NCBI GenBank assembly: GCA_026419515.1
Contig: JANZZG010000007.1
Location: 1 to 33,290 of the forward strand
Direction: 5' to 3'
DNA from: Methylophilaceae bacterium
Lineage (GTDB): Bacteria > Pseudomonadota > Gammaproteobacteria > Burkholderiales > Methylophilaceae
Length of the DNA stretch: 33,290 bases
Below the pieces are notes generated by a model. That model ran no database searches. It was given only the letters and a program-made list of their open reading frames with translations, and was not told the DNA's origin. Every line of letters begins with the position of its first letter. The stretch's first letter is position 1. The translations under genes and the position numbers were made by a program. Shown here one piece after another: positions 11,204 to 20,943 of this stretch.

Positions 11204-11752
11204 TCAGAAAGGGGGCTTGTTTTCGGCGTTATTGTAGCGCTCGACACCAGAGATGATTTCCTGGCGTGCCGCATCGAGTCCACCCCAGCCTTTGATCTTG
11301 ACCCATTTGCCCTGGTCCAGGTCTTTGTAGTGCTCGAAGAAATGGGCAATCATGGTCAGTCGCCATTGAGACACGTCCTTGTAGTCTCTGAAATGACTGT
11401 ATAGGCCGCACACCTTATTCACCGGTACCGCTAGTACCTTGGCGTCTGGCCCGGACTCATCTTCCATCAACAACACGCCCAGGGGGCGGCAACGCACCAC
11501 GACGCCGGGAATCAGCGGCACTGGGGTTTGCACCAGCACGTCCACAGGATCACCATCTTCCGAAAGTGTGTGTGGAATATAGCCGTAGTTACAGGGGTAT
11601 TGCATCGCCGTCCCCATGAAACGGTCCACGAAAATCGCGCCGCTTTCCTTGTCGACTTCATATTTGACCGGATCCCCTTGCATCGGGATTTCGATGATGA
11701 CGTTGAAGTCATCAGGAATTGCTCTGCCGCTCGGCACATTCATCAAAGCCAT
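11204..11752 (-). CDS. ppa: Soluble inorganic pyrophosphatase (family I)
   Basis: This cytosolic Mg-dependent enzyme, homologous to E. coli Ppa, splits PPi released by biosynthesis. It has 182 residues from the ATG at 11752. An upstream GTG at 11803 also keeps the frame but would run into htpX, so I prefer 11752. Signature stretches are [27 protein letters not shown], the metal-binding DGDPVDVLV, and [10 protein letters not shown] near the C-terminus. It lies between htpX (34-base gap) and the membrane pyrophosphatase gene. Confidence 0.95.
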   Translation of the reverse strand: MALMNVPSGRAIPDDFNVIIEIPMQGDPVKYEVDKESGAIFVDRFMGTAMQYPCNYGYIPHTLSEDGDPVDVLVQTPVPLIPGVVVRCRPLGVLLMEDESGPDAKVLAVPVNKVCGLYSHFRDYKDVSQWRLTMIAHFFEHYKDLDQGKWVKIKGWGGLDAARQEIISGVERYNNAENKPPF

Positions 11753-11786
11753 GGTTCGAATCTTTCTTTTGAATATCGGGTTAGGA

Positions 11787-12662
11787 TTACAGGTCGGCCT
11801 CACGCAGCGCCGCGATGCGTTCTTCCAGCGGAGGGTGGGTCATGAACAGGCGCATCAGGCCATTCTTTCCGCCGCTGATGCCGAAGGCCGCCATCTTGTC
11901 GGGCAGGGGCGCGGTATGCACGGCCTGCAGCCGCTCCAGGGCGGCAATCATGGCCTTGCGGCTGGTCAGTTGGGCACCGCCGCGGTCAGCACGGAATTCG
12001 CGCTGGCGCGAGAACCACATGACGATGAGGGACGCCAGGATGCCCAGTACCAGCTCGGCCACGATCATGGTGACAAAGAATGCCGGTCCATTGCCTCGCT
12101 CGGTCTTGAATATCACGCGGTCGACGGTATGGCCGATGATACGCGACAGGAATATGACAAAGGTGTTCACCACGCCTTGGATCAGCGCCAACGTCACCAT
12201 GTCGCCATTCGCCACATGGCTGATCTCGTGACCCAGCACGGCTTCCGCCTCCTCGCGCGTCATGGATTGCAGCAGTCCGGTGGAAACCGCCACCAGTGCA
12301 TTGTCGCGATTCATGCCCGTCGCGAACGCGTTGACGTCTGGGGAGTCATAGATGGCCACTTCCGGCATGCCGATCCCAGCTTTGAGCGCCTGACGCTCGA
12401 CGGTTTCCAACAGCCAGCGCTCTGTCGCATTCTGGGGCGTTTCGATGACCCGAGCCCCCACGGACATTTTGGCCATCCATTTCGACATGGCCAGCGATAT
12501 CAGGGCGCCCCCCATGCCCATGATGCCGGCGAAGACGAGCAGTGTAGTCATGTTCAGACCACTGGCTTGCAGGTAGGGTTCGATCCCCAGTATGCGCATG
12601 CTGATCGACAGTACCACTAAGATAGCCAGATTGGTGATCAGAAACAGAAAGATGCGTTTCAT
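11787..12662 (-). CDS. htpX: Membrane zinc metalloprotease HtpX
   Basis: This inner-membrane quality-control endopeptidase degrades misfolded membrane proteins alongside FtsH. It has 291 residues from ATG 12662, which is supported by AAGGACTGAAGGT directly upstream. Two hydrophobic segments lie at about 4-22 and 37-57. The catalytic HEISH zinc motif is at 145-149, followed by two further hydrophobic spans and a third-ligand region ([13 protein letters not shown]). The C-terminus [14 protein letters not shown] is typical of the family. It is the fifth gene of the leftward run beginning at purC. Confidence 0.95.
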   Translation of the reverse strand: MKRIFLFLITNLAILVVLSISMRILGIEPYLQASGLNMTTLLVFAGIMGMGGALISLAMSKWMAKMSVGARVIETPQNATERWLLETVERQALKAGIGMPEVAIYDSPDVNAFATGMNRDNALVAVSTGLLQSMTREEAEAVLGHEISHVANGDMVTLALIQGVVNTFVIFLSRIIGHTVDRVIFKTERGNGPAFFVTMIVAELVLGILASLIVMWFSRQREFRADRGGAQLTSRKAMIAALERLQAVHTAPLPDKMAAFGISGGKNGLMRLFMTHPPLEERIAALREADL

Positions 12663-12700
12663 ACCTTCAGTCCTTGCAAAACATCCATGTGAAAAACGGT

Positions 12701-13207
12701 TCAAGCCGCGTGCTTGCCGCCACCCAGCTTGTCCATGATGGCAAAAATCAGTCCCGTGAAGACGAACGTGACATGCACGCCCACCTTCCAGGCCATTTCC
12801 GTATTGGTGAATCCGCCCACGTGGAAAAACGCACGCAGCAGCTCGATACCGGAAATGGCGATGATGGATCCGATCAGCTTCATCTTGAGATCGGCGAAGT
12901 CGACATGGCCCATCCAGTCTGGCCGGTCCTCATGATCCCCTGTCTCGATCTTGGATACGAAATTTTCATACCCGGCAAAAATGATGATGATCAGTAGGTT
13001 GCCCAGCAGCACCAGATCGACCAGTGACAGGATCCCGACGATGAGGCTGCCGTCGCCGTTCTTCAACATGTGGATCAGATGCAGAAATTCAATCCCGAAA
13101 TACCAGATCAGCACCACGATGGCCGCCACCAGGCCAAGATAGAATGGCAGCAGCAACCAGCGGCTGGCGAACAAGAAGTTCTCCATGAAGCGCTCGAATG
13201 ATTGCAT
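12701..13207 (-). CDS. yqhA: YqhA/UPF0114-family inner-membrane protein
   Basis: This is a 168-residue membrane protein of unknown function, homologous to E. coli YqhA. Similar stretches are [16 protein letters not shown] at the start, [12 protein letters not shown] with GYENFVSK in the middle, and [11 protein letters not shown] plus HVTFVFTGL toward the end. About four transmembrane helices are visible. ATG 13207 was chosen over the upstream in-frame codon because AAGGAGA lies eight bases before it. It starts 14 bases after the carbonic anhydrase stop codon, so it is likely co-transcribed. Confidence 0.88.
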   Translation of the reverse strand: MQSFERFMENFLFASRWLLLPFYLGLVAAIVVLIWYFGIEFLHLIHMLKNGDGSLIVGILSLVDLVLLGNLLIIIIFAGYENFVSKIETGDHEDRPDWMGHVDFADLKMKLIGSIIAISGIELLRAFFHVGGFTNTEMAWKVGVHVTFVFTGLIFAIMDKLGGGKHAA

Positions 13208-13221
13208 ACACGTTCTCCTTC

Positions 13222-13872
13222 TCAAGAATCAATATGATCAATGTGCAACGGGGCGAAATGGCCGCGCTTCGCGTCATAGGCGACCAGTTCGCCATTGTCG
13301 ATGTTGAAATACCAGCCGTGCAGCGTCAGCACACCGCGTTCGACCCGCTCGCGGATCCACGGGAACGTCAGCAGGTTTTCCAGCGAGACCAGGATGGACG
13401 CTTTTTCACAGGCACAGCATTGCTTTTCCGGCAAGGCATCGGGCATTTCCGCCAGTATGCGTTCCTTGGCACGCGCCGCGATGTTGACCCAACCGGTGAT
13501 GAATTCGCCTCGGGTTCCGGCAGGGATGCCCTGCATCAGCGCACGGATGCCGCCGCAACTGCTGTGGCCAAGCACGATCAGGTGTCGGACACCCAGCACG
13601 CAGACGCCAAACTCCAGCGCCGTGCTCACCCCATGTAAACCGGCCCCCTGCTCGTAAGGCGGCACCAGATTGGCCACGTTGCGCACCATGAACAGGTCTC
13701 CCGGTTGGCAATCCAGCAGGATAGCCGGATCGACCCGTGAGTCGGAACAGGCGATCACCATGGTGGCCGGGCTCTGTCCCTCGCGCAGTTGTTCGAACAG
13801 CTTGCGGTCCTCACCGAAATAATTGGCCTGGAAACGCTTGAACCCCTTGATCAGCTTCTGAATCTCACTCAT
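13222..13872 (-). CDS. can: Beta-class carbonic anhydrase
   Basis: This cytosolic zinc enzyme interconverts CO2 and bicarbonate and has 216 residues. The zinc and catalytic residues of beta enzymes are complete: C42, D44 and R46 in ACSDSRVDP, and H103 and C106 in GHSSCGG. The cysteine pair in EKQCCACEK occurs in the same position in many proteobacterial homologues. The ATG at 13872 overlaps the stop of the upstream DUF1232 gene (ATGA). In an autotroph it would supply bicarbonate for anaplerotic steps or balance CO2 for RuBisCO, whose operon lies about 2 kb away. Confidence 0.95.
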   Translation of the reverse strand: MSEIQKLIKGFKRFQANYFGEDRKLFEQLREGQSPATMVIACSDSRVDPAILLDCQPGDLFMVRNVANLVPPYEQGAGLHGVSTALEFGVCVLGVRHLIVLGHSSCGGIRALMQGIPAGTRGEFITGWVNIAARAKERILAEMPDALPEKQCCACEKASILVSLENLLTFPWIRERVERGVLTLHGWYFNIDNGELVAYDAKRGHFAPLHIDHIDS

Positions 13873-14147
13873 ACGGCTATTTTTACTTGTTGGCGACATT
13901 CTGATACGACTTCGGGCGGGATCATTTTGAGCGCCAAGTAAACGAGCCCAGGAATGATCACCAGCTCGTCCAGATGACCGATGACCGGGATGAAATCCGG
14001 GATCAGGTCGAATGGCATCAGCGCATAGCCGACCGCAATCACGAGCAGCCATTTGGCCAGCCGAGGGGTGCGCGGGTGCCGTGCGACCAACCGGTAGACG
14101 GCCAGCTCGGTCTTGAGCCGGCCTGCCATTTCACGCAACACGCCCAT
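13869..14147 (-). CDS. DUF1232 (YkvA-like) small membrane protein
   Basis: This is a 92-residue protein with one or two hydrophobic segments (WLLVIAVGYALMPFDLIPD and LVIIPGLVYLALKM). The LMPFDLIPDFIPVIGHLDEL core is the DUF1232 signature. Its function is unknown. The ATG at 14147 overlaps the purC stop by one base (TGATG), and its own stop overlaps the carbonic anhydrase start by four. The three genes are thus translationally chained. A TTG one codon earlier is a less likely start. Confidence 0.88.
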   Translation of the reverse strand: MGVLREMAGRLKTELAVYRLVARHPRTPRLAKWLLVIAVGYALMPFDLIPDFIPVIGHLDELVIIPGLVYLALKMIPPEVVSECRQQVKIAV

Positions 14148-15046
14148 CAAACGCGGATATCCCTTCCTGTCAACTGCCGCATCGCCTCGCGGTATTTTTC
14201 GCTGGTTCTGACCACCACCTCCGCCGGCAGTTCCGGCCCCGGGGCCTGCTTGTTCCAGCCCGAAGCCTCCAGCCAGTCGCGCACGTACTGTTTGTCGAAG
14301 CTGGGCGGATTGCTGCCAACCTGATATTGATCGGCCGGCCAGAACCGGGAGGAATCCGGGGTCAGCGCCTCGTCGATCAGATACAGTCGGCCCGCCTCGT
14401 CCTGGCCGAACTCGAACTTGGTGTCGGCAATGATGATGCCGCGGGTCAATGCATACTCCGCCGCCGACCGATACAGCGCCAGAGCGATGTCGCGCACCCG
14501 CTCCGCCGTGGTGCGGCCGACCAGCCCGACGACCTGGTCGAACGTGATGTTTTCGTCATGCGTGCCGAGTGCCGCCTTGGTAGACGGCGTGAAGATCGGT
14601 TCCGGCAGACGGGAGGCCTCCTGCAGCCCGGCGGGCAGCGGGATGCCACACACCGTGCCGGCGTGCCGGTATTCCTTCCAGCCCGACCCCACCAGATAGC
14701 CACGCACGACCGCCTCGATCGGCAGTGGCTTCAGCTTCCGCACCACGACGGCGCGCTCGCCCAGCTGTGCCTTTTCCGCCGGGTCGCTCACCACGCTGTC
14801 TGGATCGATGCCGGTGAGGTGGTTGGGAATGATGGGCTGGAGCTTGTCGAACCAGAAATTGGCAATCTGGGTCAGCACCGCACCCTTGCCGGGAATCGGC
14901 GTGGGCAGCACCACATCGAATGCCGACAGGCGGTCGGTGGCGATGATCAGCATCTGGTCGCCGCCCAGGTCATAGATGTCGCGCACCTTGCCCCGGTTGA
15001 TCAGCGGCAGGCTCGCAATGTTCGACTGAAATAGTGTTTGCAGCAT
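14147..15046 (-). CDS. purC: Phosphoribosylaminoimidazole-succinocarboxamide synthase (SAICAR synthetase)
   Basis: This enzyme joins CAIR and aspartate using ATP in de novo purine synthesis. It has 299 residues, the long form common in betaproteobacteria. Visible motifs are the N-terminal [39 protein letters not shown], and the C-terminal [31 protein letters not shown] region (around residues 185-220). ATG 15046 is preferred; the 42 codons upstream in frame have no family similarity. It is the first gene of the leftward seven-gene run, with a 23-base gap to a divergent gene. Confidence 0.95.
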   Translation of the reverse strand: MLQTLFQSNIASLPLINRGKVRDIYDLGGDQMLIIATDRLSAFDVVLPTPIPGKGAVLTQIANFWFDKLQPIIPNHLTGIDPDSVVSDPAEKAQLGERAVVVRKLKPLPIEAVVRGYLVGSGWKEYRHAGTVCGIPLPAGLQEASRLPEPIFTPSTKAALGTHDENITFDQVVGLVGRTTAERVRDIALALYRSAAEYALTRGIIIADTKFEFGQDEAGRLYLIDEALTPDSSRFWPADQYQVGSNPPSFDKQYVRDWLEASGWNKQAPGPELPAEVVVRTSEKYREAMRQLTGRDIRV

Positions 15047-15069
15047 ATCGATCGCCGTAAAATGGCTCC

Positions 15070-15483
15070 ATGGAACTCGTTCTCTACCGCAATCCGGAGG
15101 TCCGGCGCGAATCGCGCAGCCTGCCTGCGGCAACCTATAACCTTGCCCGTATCCTGCTCTCGCGCAGTCCAAACGGCTGCGTGTTCATCCCCATCCGCAC
15201 CATGCAATACCTGGCCATCCTGGATCATGAGGAGATCGTGTTCGTGGATGGCGAACGCAAGTGCTGGATCGACCTGGCCTGGTGCAACCTCAACCCCCAT
15301 GTGCGCGAAGGCCTGGCGCAACCAGTGCCCTATCAGGCGGTTTATTACCATCCCGCCGCGCCATCCCTGATGGCACGGCTACAGCCTGAATTTCATCTGG
15401 CCTTGCTGAAACTGCAGCAGAAGGGGTACGTGCCATCCCAGGCTACGGTGCTCAAATTCCCGGCGCCCGCGGAAGAGCCCTAG
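15070..15483 (+). CDS. Conserved-looking hypothetical protein
   Basis: I do not recognise this 137-residue protein. It has no signal peptide or membrane segment. It is rich in aromatic and basic residues ([48 protein letters not shown]), suggesting a small folded cytosolic domain. Codon use is like its neighbours. It starts 23 bases from purC in the opposite direction, so the two promoters must overlap. The reading frame is open at normal G+C bias and no competing ORF on the other strand is convincing. Confidence 0.7.
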   Translation: MELVLYRNPEVRRESRSLPAATYNLARILLSRSPNGCVFIPIRTMQYLAILDHEEIVFVDGERKCWIDLAWCNLNPHVREGLAQPVPYQAVYYHPAAPSLMARLQPEFHLALLKLQQKGYVPSQATVLKFPAPAEEP

Positions 15484-15541
15484 GTCAGTCGTCCTTTCAG
15501 AGGTCCGGGTTGCAGCCCAGGCTATACGCACGCCATGTATT

Positions 15542-15760
15542 TTACCTGCAATTTGGCGGGTAGCCTGCGGGGGAGATGACTATTTCGTTTCCATGGCGCA
15601 TGTGCATTAAGGAGGCGGCCTCTGGGTCGCGGTCCATCCCACGCAATGCTTCGATTCGGCAAGGATTCCATGCTCTCTGCTTGTTGCGCACGAGGCGCTC
15701 CAAATGCCTGATGCCGCGGTACGCATCCTCGTCGAGGCCGGCATAGGCCTCCCGGTTCAC
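15542..15760 (-). CDS. Possible small protein coupled to cbbO
   Basis: This is a 72-codon frame starting with GTG, overlapping the cbbO stop by four bases (GTGA), a common coupling arrangement. The product is charged and helical in its first half (EDAYRGIRHLERLVRNKQRAW) and has no recognised motif. No separate ribosome-binding site is seen beyond the overlap. It could be a real small cbb-operon protein or a chance frame. Confidence 0.35.
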   Translation of the reverse strand: MNREAYAGLDEDAYRGIRHLERLVRNKQRAWNPCRIEALRGMDRDPEAASLMHMRHGNEIVISPAGYPPNCR

Positions 15761-18099
15761 CGGGTCAGCCCCGCATACAGCAAGGGCAGTTTTTCCGGCA
15801 ACCGCTCCACATGATCGAGGACCATGTAGTTCTTGGCGCCGAAAATTCTCGAGACGTATTGGTCTGCACGGGGATCAAGGCTCATGCAATAGGTCACCAC
15901 CCCCAGCCGCGCCACTTCTTCCACGGCCTTCTTCGCATCGTGACGCAGATACTGGGGGTCGCGCACATCCACATCCGCCGGCTCGCCATCGGTAATGACG
16001 ATCAACAGTTTCTTGGTTGATCGCCGTAATCGCAAGTGATGTCCAGCATGGCGGATGGCCGCGCCCATACGCGTGGAAAGCTGGCCAGTCATGCCAGCCA
16101 GCCGGACTTTGGGAACGTCGTCCCAGCGCTGCTCGAAATCCTTGAAGCGGTAATACTCGACGTTGTGGCGGCCATCGGAGCAAAAGCCATGAAGCGCGAA
16201 CGGATCGCCCACCTTGCTGATCGCATCGGCGAGCAGCACGCAGGCCTGCCGGGTGAGGTCGAGCACCGAGTAATCGCGGCCCTGCACCTTTTCATTGGTG
16301 GATTCGGACAAATCGAGCAGGACCAGGATGGAAAAGTCCCGCGTCTTGCGCACCGAGCGCATCATGATGCGCGGATCAGGCTGGTTGCCCAGGCGGATGT
16401 CGATCAGGCCGGAAATCGCCGCGTTGATGTCGATTTCATCGCCGTCCTCCAGCTTGCGGATCCGCTGCACCCCCTGTGGCTGCATGGCATCCAGCAAAAA
16501 TTTCATGCTGTGGATTTGCCGTTTGTACTGCGCCGCAATTTCGTTGATGGTCTCCAGTGCGCCGGCTTTCGGGCGTTTTTCCAGCACCGTGGCCCACGCC
16601 GGCCGCTCCAGCTGGATCTGGTAGTCCCATTCGGGGTAATAATAGGGGTCGGATACCGGCTCCTTGCCTTCGAGCTCGTTATAGCTCTTCCCGCCGCTTT
16701 CCTCGCCGATGTTTTCATAAGGGAACAATTCGGTCGCCAGCACCCAGATTTCCTGGGCGTCGTCCCCCGCGGTCTCGACATCGACCTCGTTCACCATTTC
16801 CATCACATTGACATACTTTCGCACCTGACGGACGGTTTCGTAGCCTGCGGCAGCCGCCTTCTGGAAATCGAATTCCTCGAAAGCCCAGAAATAACGGTTA
16901 TCGTCCCGGTAGGGAGCGCTCGGCACATCCGTGCGCGGATTGAAGGCGATCGGCTTCTGGGCAAGACCATGGGCGAGCCGTACCCCGATTTCCCATGACA
17001 CCTGATTGTCATGCAGCCGGTCCTGAGCGGCAGCAAACAAGGCGCGCCCTTCGGCGATCCACGGGGCGTCATCGGCATAGCCGTCATCCAGCAAGGCACG
17101 CGCCAGGCGGTCGAGATGATGGCCGATGGTGGCATTCATCGCAGGCGTGGCGCGATGGAACTGCGCCCAAAGCTGCCTCAGCCCCGGGAAACGGCGAATC
17201 GACAGTGCCTCCACCCGCGCATCCTCGATCACCGCGATCACCGCCATCTGCAGCGGAGTCAGGGCCTCGGCGGAAATCGGCTGCCGGGTTTCCACCACAT
17301 GGGCCGCGCAATGCGCGGCAGCAGCGCGGTAAAGCTCCAAAGCGCTGATGCCTTCGTAATCGTCGTAGGCGTCTGGCAGGTGCAGCAGATAATCCTCGAT
17401 ATACGGGCGATAGCCCTCGCGTGATTCGAAGTCGCCGGAAGTGGGCCGCATGAAGAAATCCCTCGCCCACAAGGCACGCAAATACATATTGATGCGCCGC
17501 TGCACATCCACCAGCAGCGTCCCCTTGCGCTCTTTCTGCAGCATCGCGAGGGATTCCTTGGACGCCAGGCCGAAGTAGCGGATCTGTTCCTCGTAGTCGG
17601 TGCGATAAGCATGCGCGCCCCACATCGCCCAGCGTCGCAGCCCGCCCAGTGTCAGCTGCTGAAGGAGTATCTCCAACTTGTCCAGCATCGGCCGCACCCC
17701 ACGTGGGGCCTGCGCGATGAGCGTGTTGAGAAACTGCAGATAGTTGAGGAACAACTGCGCATCCCCCAGTCGATTAGCTGCAATGGGCGCCGTTGCGAGC
17801 ACCATTTCGATGACCGCCCCGGAAGTCTTGGATGCCAGCATCAAGGCTGCCGAAGCCAATTCTCCGACGACGTCTTCCCCGATCTCCTTCGCCACCTGGG
17901 GCGCCGTTTCGATCCAGGTTTCCACCAGACAGTCGCCACGCCCCAGCCGGTGGAACGCCGCCACCCCCTTGAGATAGTTGTCGAGCCCGCGCGGTGAAAA
18001 TACCTTGGTCGCCTCATGCCAGCTGGCGTGAAGGGCCGCACGGCCGTGCTCGGACAAACTTTCGAGCAACTCGGCGTATTCTTCGAGATGGATCGCCAT
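15757..18099 (-). CDS. cbbO: CbbO, von Willebrand factor A protein for RuBisCO activation
   Basis: This is the 780-residue partner of the AAA+ protein CbbQ. In form IAq systems the CbbQ ring and CbbO adaptor remodel inhibited RuBisCO. The long N-terminal region is helical and NorD-like. The C-terminal VWA domain begins near residue 590 with the metal-dependent adhesion motif DLSES (about 596). Later come the TRMGAAIRHAG region and VITDGEPADVDV. The MIDAS residues appear intact, in keeping with binding to acidic RuBisCO surfaces. The ATG is only three bases past the cbbQ stop. Confidence 0.93.
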   Translation of the reverse strand: MAIHLEEYAELLESLSEHGRAALHASWHEATKVFSPRGLDNYLKGVAAFHRLGRGDCLVETWIETAPQVAKEIGEDVVGELASAALMLASKTSGAVIEMVLATAPIAANRLGDAQLFLNYLQFLNTLIAQAPRGVRPMLDKLEILLQQLTLGGLRRWAMWGAHAYRTDYEEQIRYFGLASKESLAMLQKERKGTLLVDVQRRINMYLRALWARDFFMRPTSGDFESREGYRPYIEDYLLHLPDAYDDYEGISALELYRAAAAHCAAHVVETRQPISAEALTPLQMAVIAVIEDARVEALSIRRFPGLRQLWAQFHRATPAMNATIGHHLDRLARALLDDGYADDAPWIAEGRALFAAAQDRLHDNQVSWEIGVRLAHGLAQKPIAFNPRTDVPSAPYRDDNRYFWAFEEFDFQKAAAAGYETVRQVRKYVNVMEMVNEVDVETAGDDAQEIWVLATELFPYENIGEESGGKSYNELEGKEPVSDPYYYPEWDYQIQLERPAWATVLEKRPKAGALETINEIAAQYKRQIHSMKFLLDAMQPQGVQRIRKLEDGDEIDINAAISGLIDIRLGNQPDPRIMMRSVRKTRDFSILVLLDLSESTNEKVQGRDYSVLDLTRQACVLLADAISKVGDPFALHGFCSDGRHNVEYYRFKDFEQRWDDVPKVRLAGMTGQLSTRMGAAIRHAGHHLRLRRSTKKLLIVITDGEPADVDVRDPQYLRHDAKKAVEEVARLGVVTYCMSLDPRADQYVSRIFGAKNYMVLDHVERLPEKLPLLYAGLTR

Positions 18100-18102
18100 G
18101 GC

Positions 18103-18906
18103 TCAGAAAAAGGTACTTACTGCCGCATCGAGTGCATCGCGCATATCGGGATCGTCAGTGATGGGGCGCACCAAAGCGACGCGGCAGGCCGTCCGAGGGT
18201 CGACTCCCTTGGCGATGAGGGAGCCGGCGTAAATCAGCATGCGGGTGGAAAGCCCTTCGTCCAGACCGTGTCCCTTCAGGTTGCGCGAGCGTTCGGCAAT
18301 CGACACCAGTTTGTCCGCCACGGCGACATCGACGCCCGACTCATGCGCCACGATCTCGGCCTCGACGGCATGTTCCGGATAAGTGAAATCGAGGGCGCCA
18401 AAACGTTGTTTGGTCGATTGTTTGAGATCCTTCATCAGGCTCTGGTAACCAGGATTGTAGGAGATCACGAGTTGGAAATCGGGATGGGCATGCACCAGTT
18501 CGCCTTTTTTCTCCAGCGGCAGCATGCGCCGGTTGTCGGTCAAGGGGTGTATAACCACTGTCGTGTCCTGGCGTGCTTCCACCACCTCGTCCAGATAGCA
18601 GATCGCCCCATGGCGGGCGGCGATCGCCAGGGGGCCGTCCTGCCACTCGGTGCCGGAGGCGGACAACAAAAACCGGCCGACCAGGTCGGAGGCCGTCATG
18701 TCCTCGTTACAGGCGACCGTGACCAGCGGTTTGCCGAGCTTCCAGGCCATGTATTCGATGAAGCGGGTTTTGCCGCACCCCGTCGGCCCTTTGAGCATCA
18801 TGGGCATGCGAACCGAATAGGCCGCTTCGAACAGGGCTACTTCATCAGCCACGGGGCGATAATAAGGTTCTTTCGTGATGCGGTACTGATCGATGACGTG
18901 ACTCAT
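18103..18906 (-). CDS. cbbQ: CbbQ, MoxR-class AAA+ RuBisCO activase subunit
   Basis: This is a hexameric ATPase of 267 residues that works with CbbO to release inhibitory sugar phosphates from RuBisCO. Walker A is GPTGCGKT at 40-47. Walker B is [14 protein letters not shown], and a sensor-1-like SYNP follows ([10 protein letters not shown]). I used ATG 18906, preceded by AAGGAGCG. The longer in-frame extension would read through a terminator-like hairpin. It is placed 79 bases after cbbS with that hairpin between them, so its expression is probably lower than that of the RuBisCO subunits. Confidence 0.95.
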   Translation of the reverse strand: MSHVIDQYRITKEPYYRPVADEVALFEAAYSVRMPMMLKGPTGCGKTRFIEYMAWKLGKPLVTVACNEDMTASDLVGRFLLSASGTEWQDGPLAIAARHGAICYLDEVVEARQDTTVVIHPLTDNRRMLPLEKKGELVHAHPDFQLVISYNPGYQSLMKDLKQSTKQRFGALDFTYPEHAVEAEIVAHESGVDVAVADKLVSIAERSRNLKGHGLDEGLSTRMLIYAGSLIAKGVDPRTACRVALVRPITDDPDMRDALDAAVSTFF

Positions 18907-18925
18907 AAAACGCTCCTTGGAACAC

Positions 18926-18958
18926 AAAAAACCCCGCCAGCCCAAGGCATAGCGGGGT
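18926..18958 (-). terminator. Intrinsic terminator/attenuator between cbbS and cbbQ
   Basis: Reading leftward, ACCCCGC (18958-18952), a 14-base loop and GCGGGGT (18937-18931) form a perfect 7-bp G+C-rich stem. It is followed at once by a run of Ts (18931-18926). It lies 27 bases past the cbbS stop and just before the cbbQ ribosome-binding site. Partial read-through would give abundant cbbLS mRNA and less cbbQO. Confidence 0.8.
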
Positions 18959-18985
18959 CGGCTGGCAATCGGTCGCGCCGTGCCG

Positions 18986-19342
18986 TTACACGGGTTTGCC
19001 ACGATAAATGACCATCGACGTCCCCTGTGACTGCTTGAAATTGTCATAGCCGATCAGCCGCACGTGATGGGTGGGGTTGGCTTTGTGGCAAGCCTCGGCC
19101 TCGGCAAGAATGCGATCGACATCGGTTTCGCCAAACATGGGCAGCTTCCACATGTACCAGTAAGAATCCCCCATGTATTCGGGTTCGGTATGTTCGATGG
19201 CGGGATTCCAGCCTTTCTTGACCAGGTATTCCACCTGCTTGCGTATGCTGGCAGCGTCCATGGGGGGCAGGTAGGAGAACGTCTCGAATTTTCGGCTATT
19301 CGGGTCAGACAGCCGGCTCTTGTAATCGATCACTTCAGACAT
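18986..19342 (-). CDS. cbbS: RuBisCO small subunit, form I
   Basis: This is a 118-residue small subunit that caps the L8S8 RuBisCO holoenzyme. It shows the usual features: an N-terminal [32 protein letters not shown], and a C-terminal VRLIGYDN near IYRGKP. The start is preceded by AAAGGAAAA. It is 55 bases downstream of cbbL and clearly co-transcribed. The length fits the non-carboxysomal IA type. Confidence 0.97.
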   Translation of the reverse strand: MSEVIDYKSRLSDPNSRKFETFSYLPPMDAASIRKQVEYLVKKGWNPAIEHTEPEYMGDSYWYMWKLPMFGETDVDRILAEAEACHKANPTHHVRLIGYDNFKQSQGTSMVIYRGKPV

Positions 19343-19397
19343 GGTATTTTCCTTTCGATTCGGTATCGGTTATTGGCCTCAGCGTATGCGACCGGGA

Positions 19398-20819
19398 CTA
19401 TTTGTGGGCGACATCCAGCTTGTCCACGGTATCGAACTCGAACTTGATCTCTTTCCAGGTCTCCATCGCAATCTTGAGTTCCGGGCTGAACTTGGCCGCT
19501 TCGGTCAACACGGCCTTGCCTTCTTTCTCGAGCTCAACCCCTTGGTTGCGCGCTTCGATACAAGCCTCGAGCGCCACACGGTTGGCGGCGGCTCCTGCCG
19601 CATTCCCCCACGGGTGACCCAGTGTGCCCCCTCCGAACTGGAAGACGGCATCATCTCCGAAAATGGTGACCAGCGCGGGCATGTGCCACACATGGATGCC
19701 ACCCGAAGCCACCGGAAAGACGCCTGGCATGGAGCCCCAGTCCTGGTCGAAGAAAATGCCACGGCTGCGGTCTTCCTTGATGTAGGACTCGCGCATCAGG
19801 TCCACCCATCCCAGGGTCGCCGCGCGGTCGCCTTCCAGCTTGCCGACGACGGTGCCGGAATGCAGATGGTCGCCGCCGGACAGGCGCAACGCTTTGGTCA
19901 GCACGCGGAAATTGATGCCGTGGTGCGGATTGCGGTCGAGCACGGCATGCATGGCGCGGTGGATGTGCAGCAGCACGCCGTTCTCGCGGCACCAGTTGGC
20001 CAAGCCAGTATTGGCACAGAAGCCGCCGGTCAGATAGTCGTGCATGATGATGGGAGCGCCCAGCGATTTGGCATACTCGGCGCGCTTATACATTTCCTCC
20101 GGTGTGGGGGCGGTCACGTTCAGGTAATGCCCCTTGCGCTCCCCGGTTTCGCGCTTCGCTTTCTCGACTGCCTCCATGACGAAATCGAAACGCTGCTTCC
20201 AGCGCATGAAAGGCTGGCTGTTGACGTTTTCGTCGTCCTTGGTGAAATCCAGGCCACCCCGCAGGCATTCATACACGGCACGGCCGTAATTCTTGGCCGA
20301 AAGCCCCAGTTTGGGCTTGATGGTGCATCCCAGCAGCGGACGCCCGTACTTGTTCAAAATATCGCGCTCGACCTGGATGCCATGGGGCGGCCCACCGCAG
20401 GTCTTGACATAGGCGATGGGGAAGCGCACGTCTTCCAGCCGTAGCGCCCGAATCGCCTTGAAACCGAACACGTTGCCCACCAGCGAGGTAAAGACATTGA
20501 CGACCGACCCCTCTTCAAAGAGGTCGATTGGGTAGGCGACGAACGCATAAAACGCGGTATCGTCCCCGGGAACGTCCTCGATCTTGTAGGCACGACCTTT
20601 GTAGTAATCGAGGTCGGTCAGCAAGTCGGTCCACACCGTGGTCCAGGTACCGGTGGAGGATTCGGCTGCCACCGCGGCGGCGGCTTCTTCCCGGTCCACT
20701 CCGGGTTGGGGGACGATCTTGAATACGGCAAGGATGTCGGTGTCCTTGACGGTGTAGTTGGGCTCCCAGTAAGTGCTGCGGTATTCCTTGACCCCCGCAT
20801 TGTAAGTTTTCACTGCCAT
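19398..20819 (-). CDS. cbbL: RuBisCO large subunit, form IA (cbbQ/cbbO-linked)
   Basis: This is the 473-residue catalytic subunit of ribulose-1,5-bisphosphate carboxylase, Calvin cycle, cytosolic. Catalytic residues visible are K168 (GCTIKPKLG) and the carbamylated lysine K194 in [16 protein letters not shown] with its adjacent metal ligands. Also present are the HIHRAMHA region, [18 protein letters not shown] with the loop-6 lysine, and [12 protein letters not shown]. The operon order cbbLSQO without carboxysome genes points to the IAq subtype of Thiobacillus- and Nitrosomonas-like autotrophs. GAGGAG precedes the ATG. The promoter region is shared with the divergent cbbR. Confidence 0.98.
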   Translation of the reverse strand: MAVKTYNAGVKEYRSTYWEPNYTVKDTDILAVFKIVPQPGVDREEAAAAVAAESSTGTWTTVWTDLLTDLDYYKGRAYKIEDVPGDDTAFYAFVAYPIDLFEEGSVVNVFTSLVGNVFGFKAIRALRLEDVRFPIAYVKTCGGPPHGIQVERDILNKYGRPLLGCTIKPKLGLSAKNYGRAVYECLRGGLDFTKDDENVNSQPFMRWKQRFDFVMEAVEKAKRETGERKGHYLNVTAPTPEEMYKRAEYAKSLGAPIIMHDYLTGGFCANTGLANWCRENGVLLHIHRAMHAVLDRNPHHGINFRVLTKALRLSGGDHLHSGTVVGKLEGDRAATLGWVDLMRESYIKEDRSRGIFFDQDWGSMPGVFPVASGGIHVWHMPALVTIFGDDAVFQFGGGTLGHPWGNAAGAAANRVALEACIEARNQGVELEKEGKAVLTEAAKFSPELKIAMETWKEIKFEFDTVDKLDVAHK

Positions 20820-20943
20820 GATTTTCTCCTCAGGTATGAACTGAAACCGCTGCGAAACGGGCCGCGTTTCGCCGGGCTCCGCACGGGCTGCTGCCCTTCA
20901 AAACCACTGCCGCCATGCGCTGCGCTACACCGACCACTTAGCC

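Noticed and set aside
18016-19011. 331-codon rightward frame over cbbQ
   Set aside because: It is antisense to a well-supported gene and its composition follows codon-position bias of cbbQ.
18907-19047. Upstream extension of cbbQ by 47 codons
   Set aside because: It would translate through the terminator hairpin and into the end of cbbS. The internal ATG has an ideal ribosome-binding site and matches family length.
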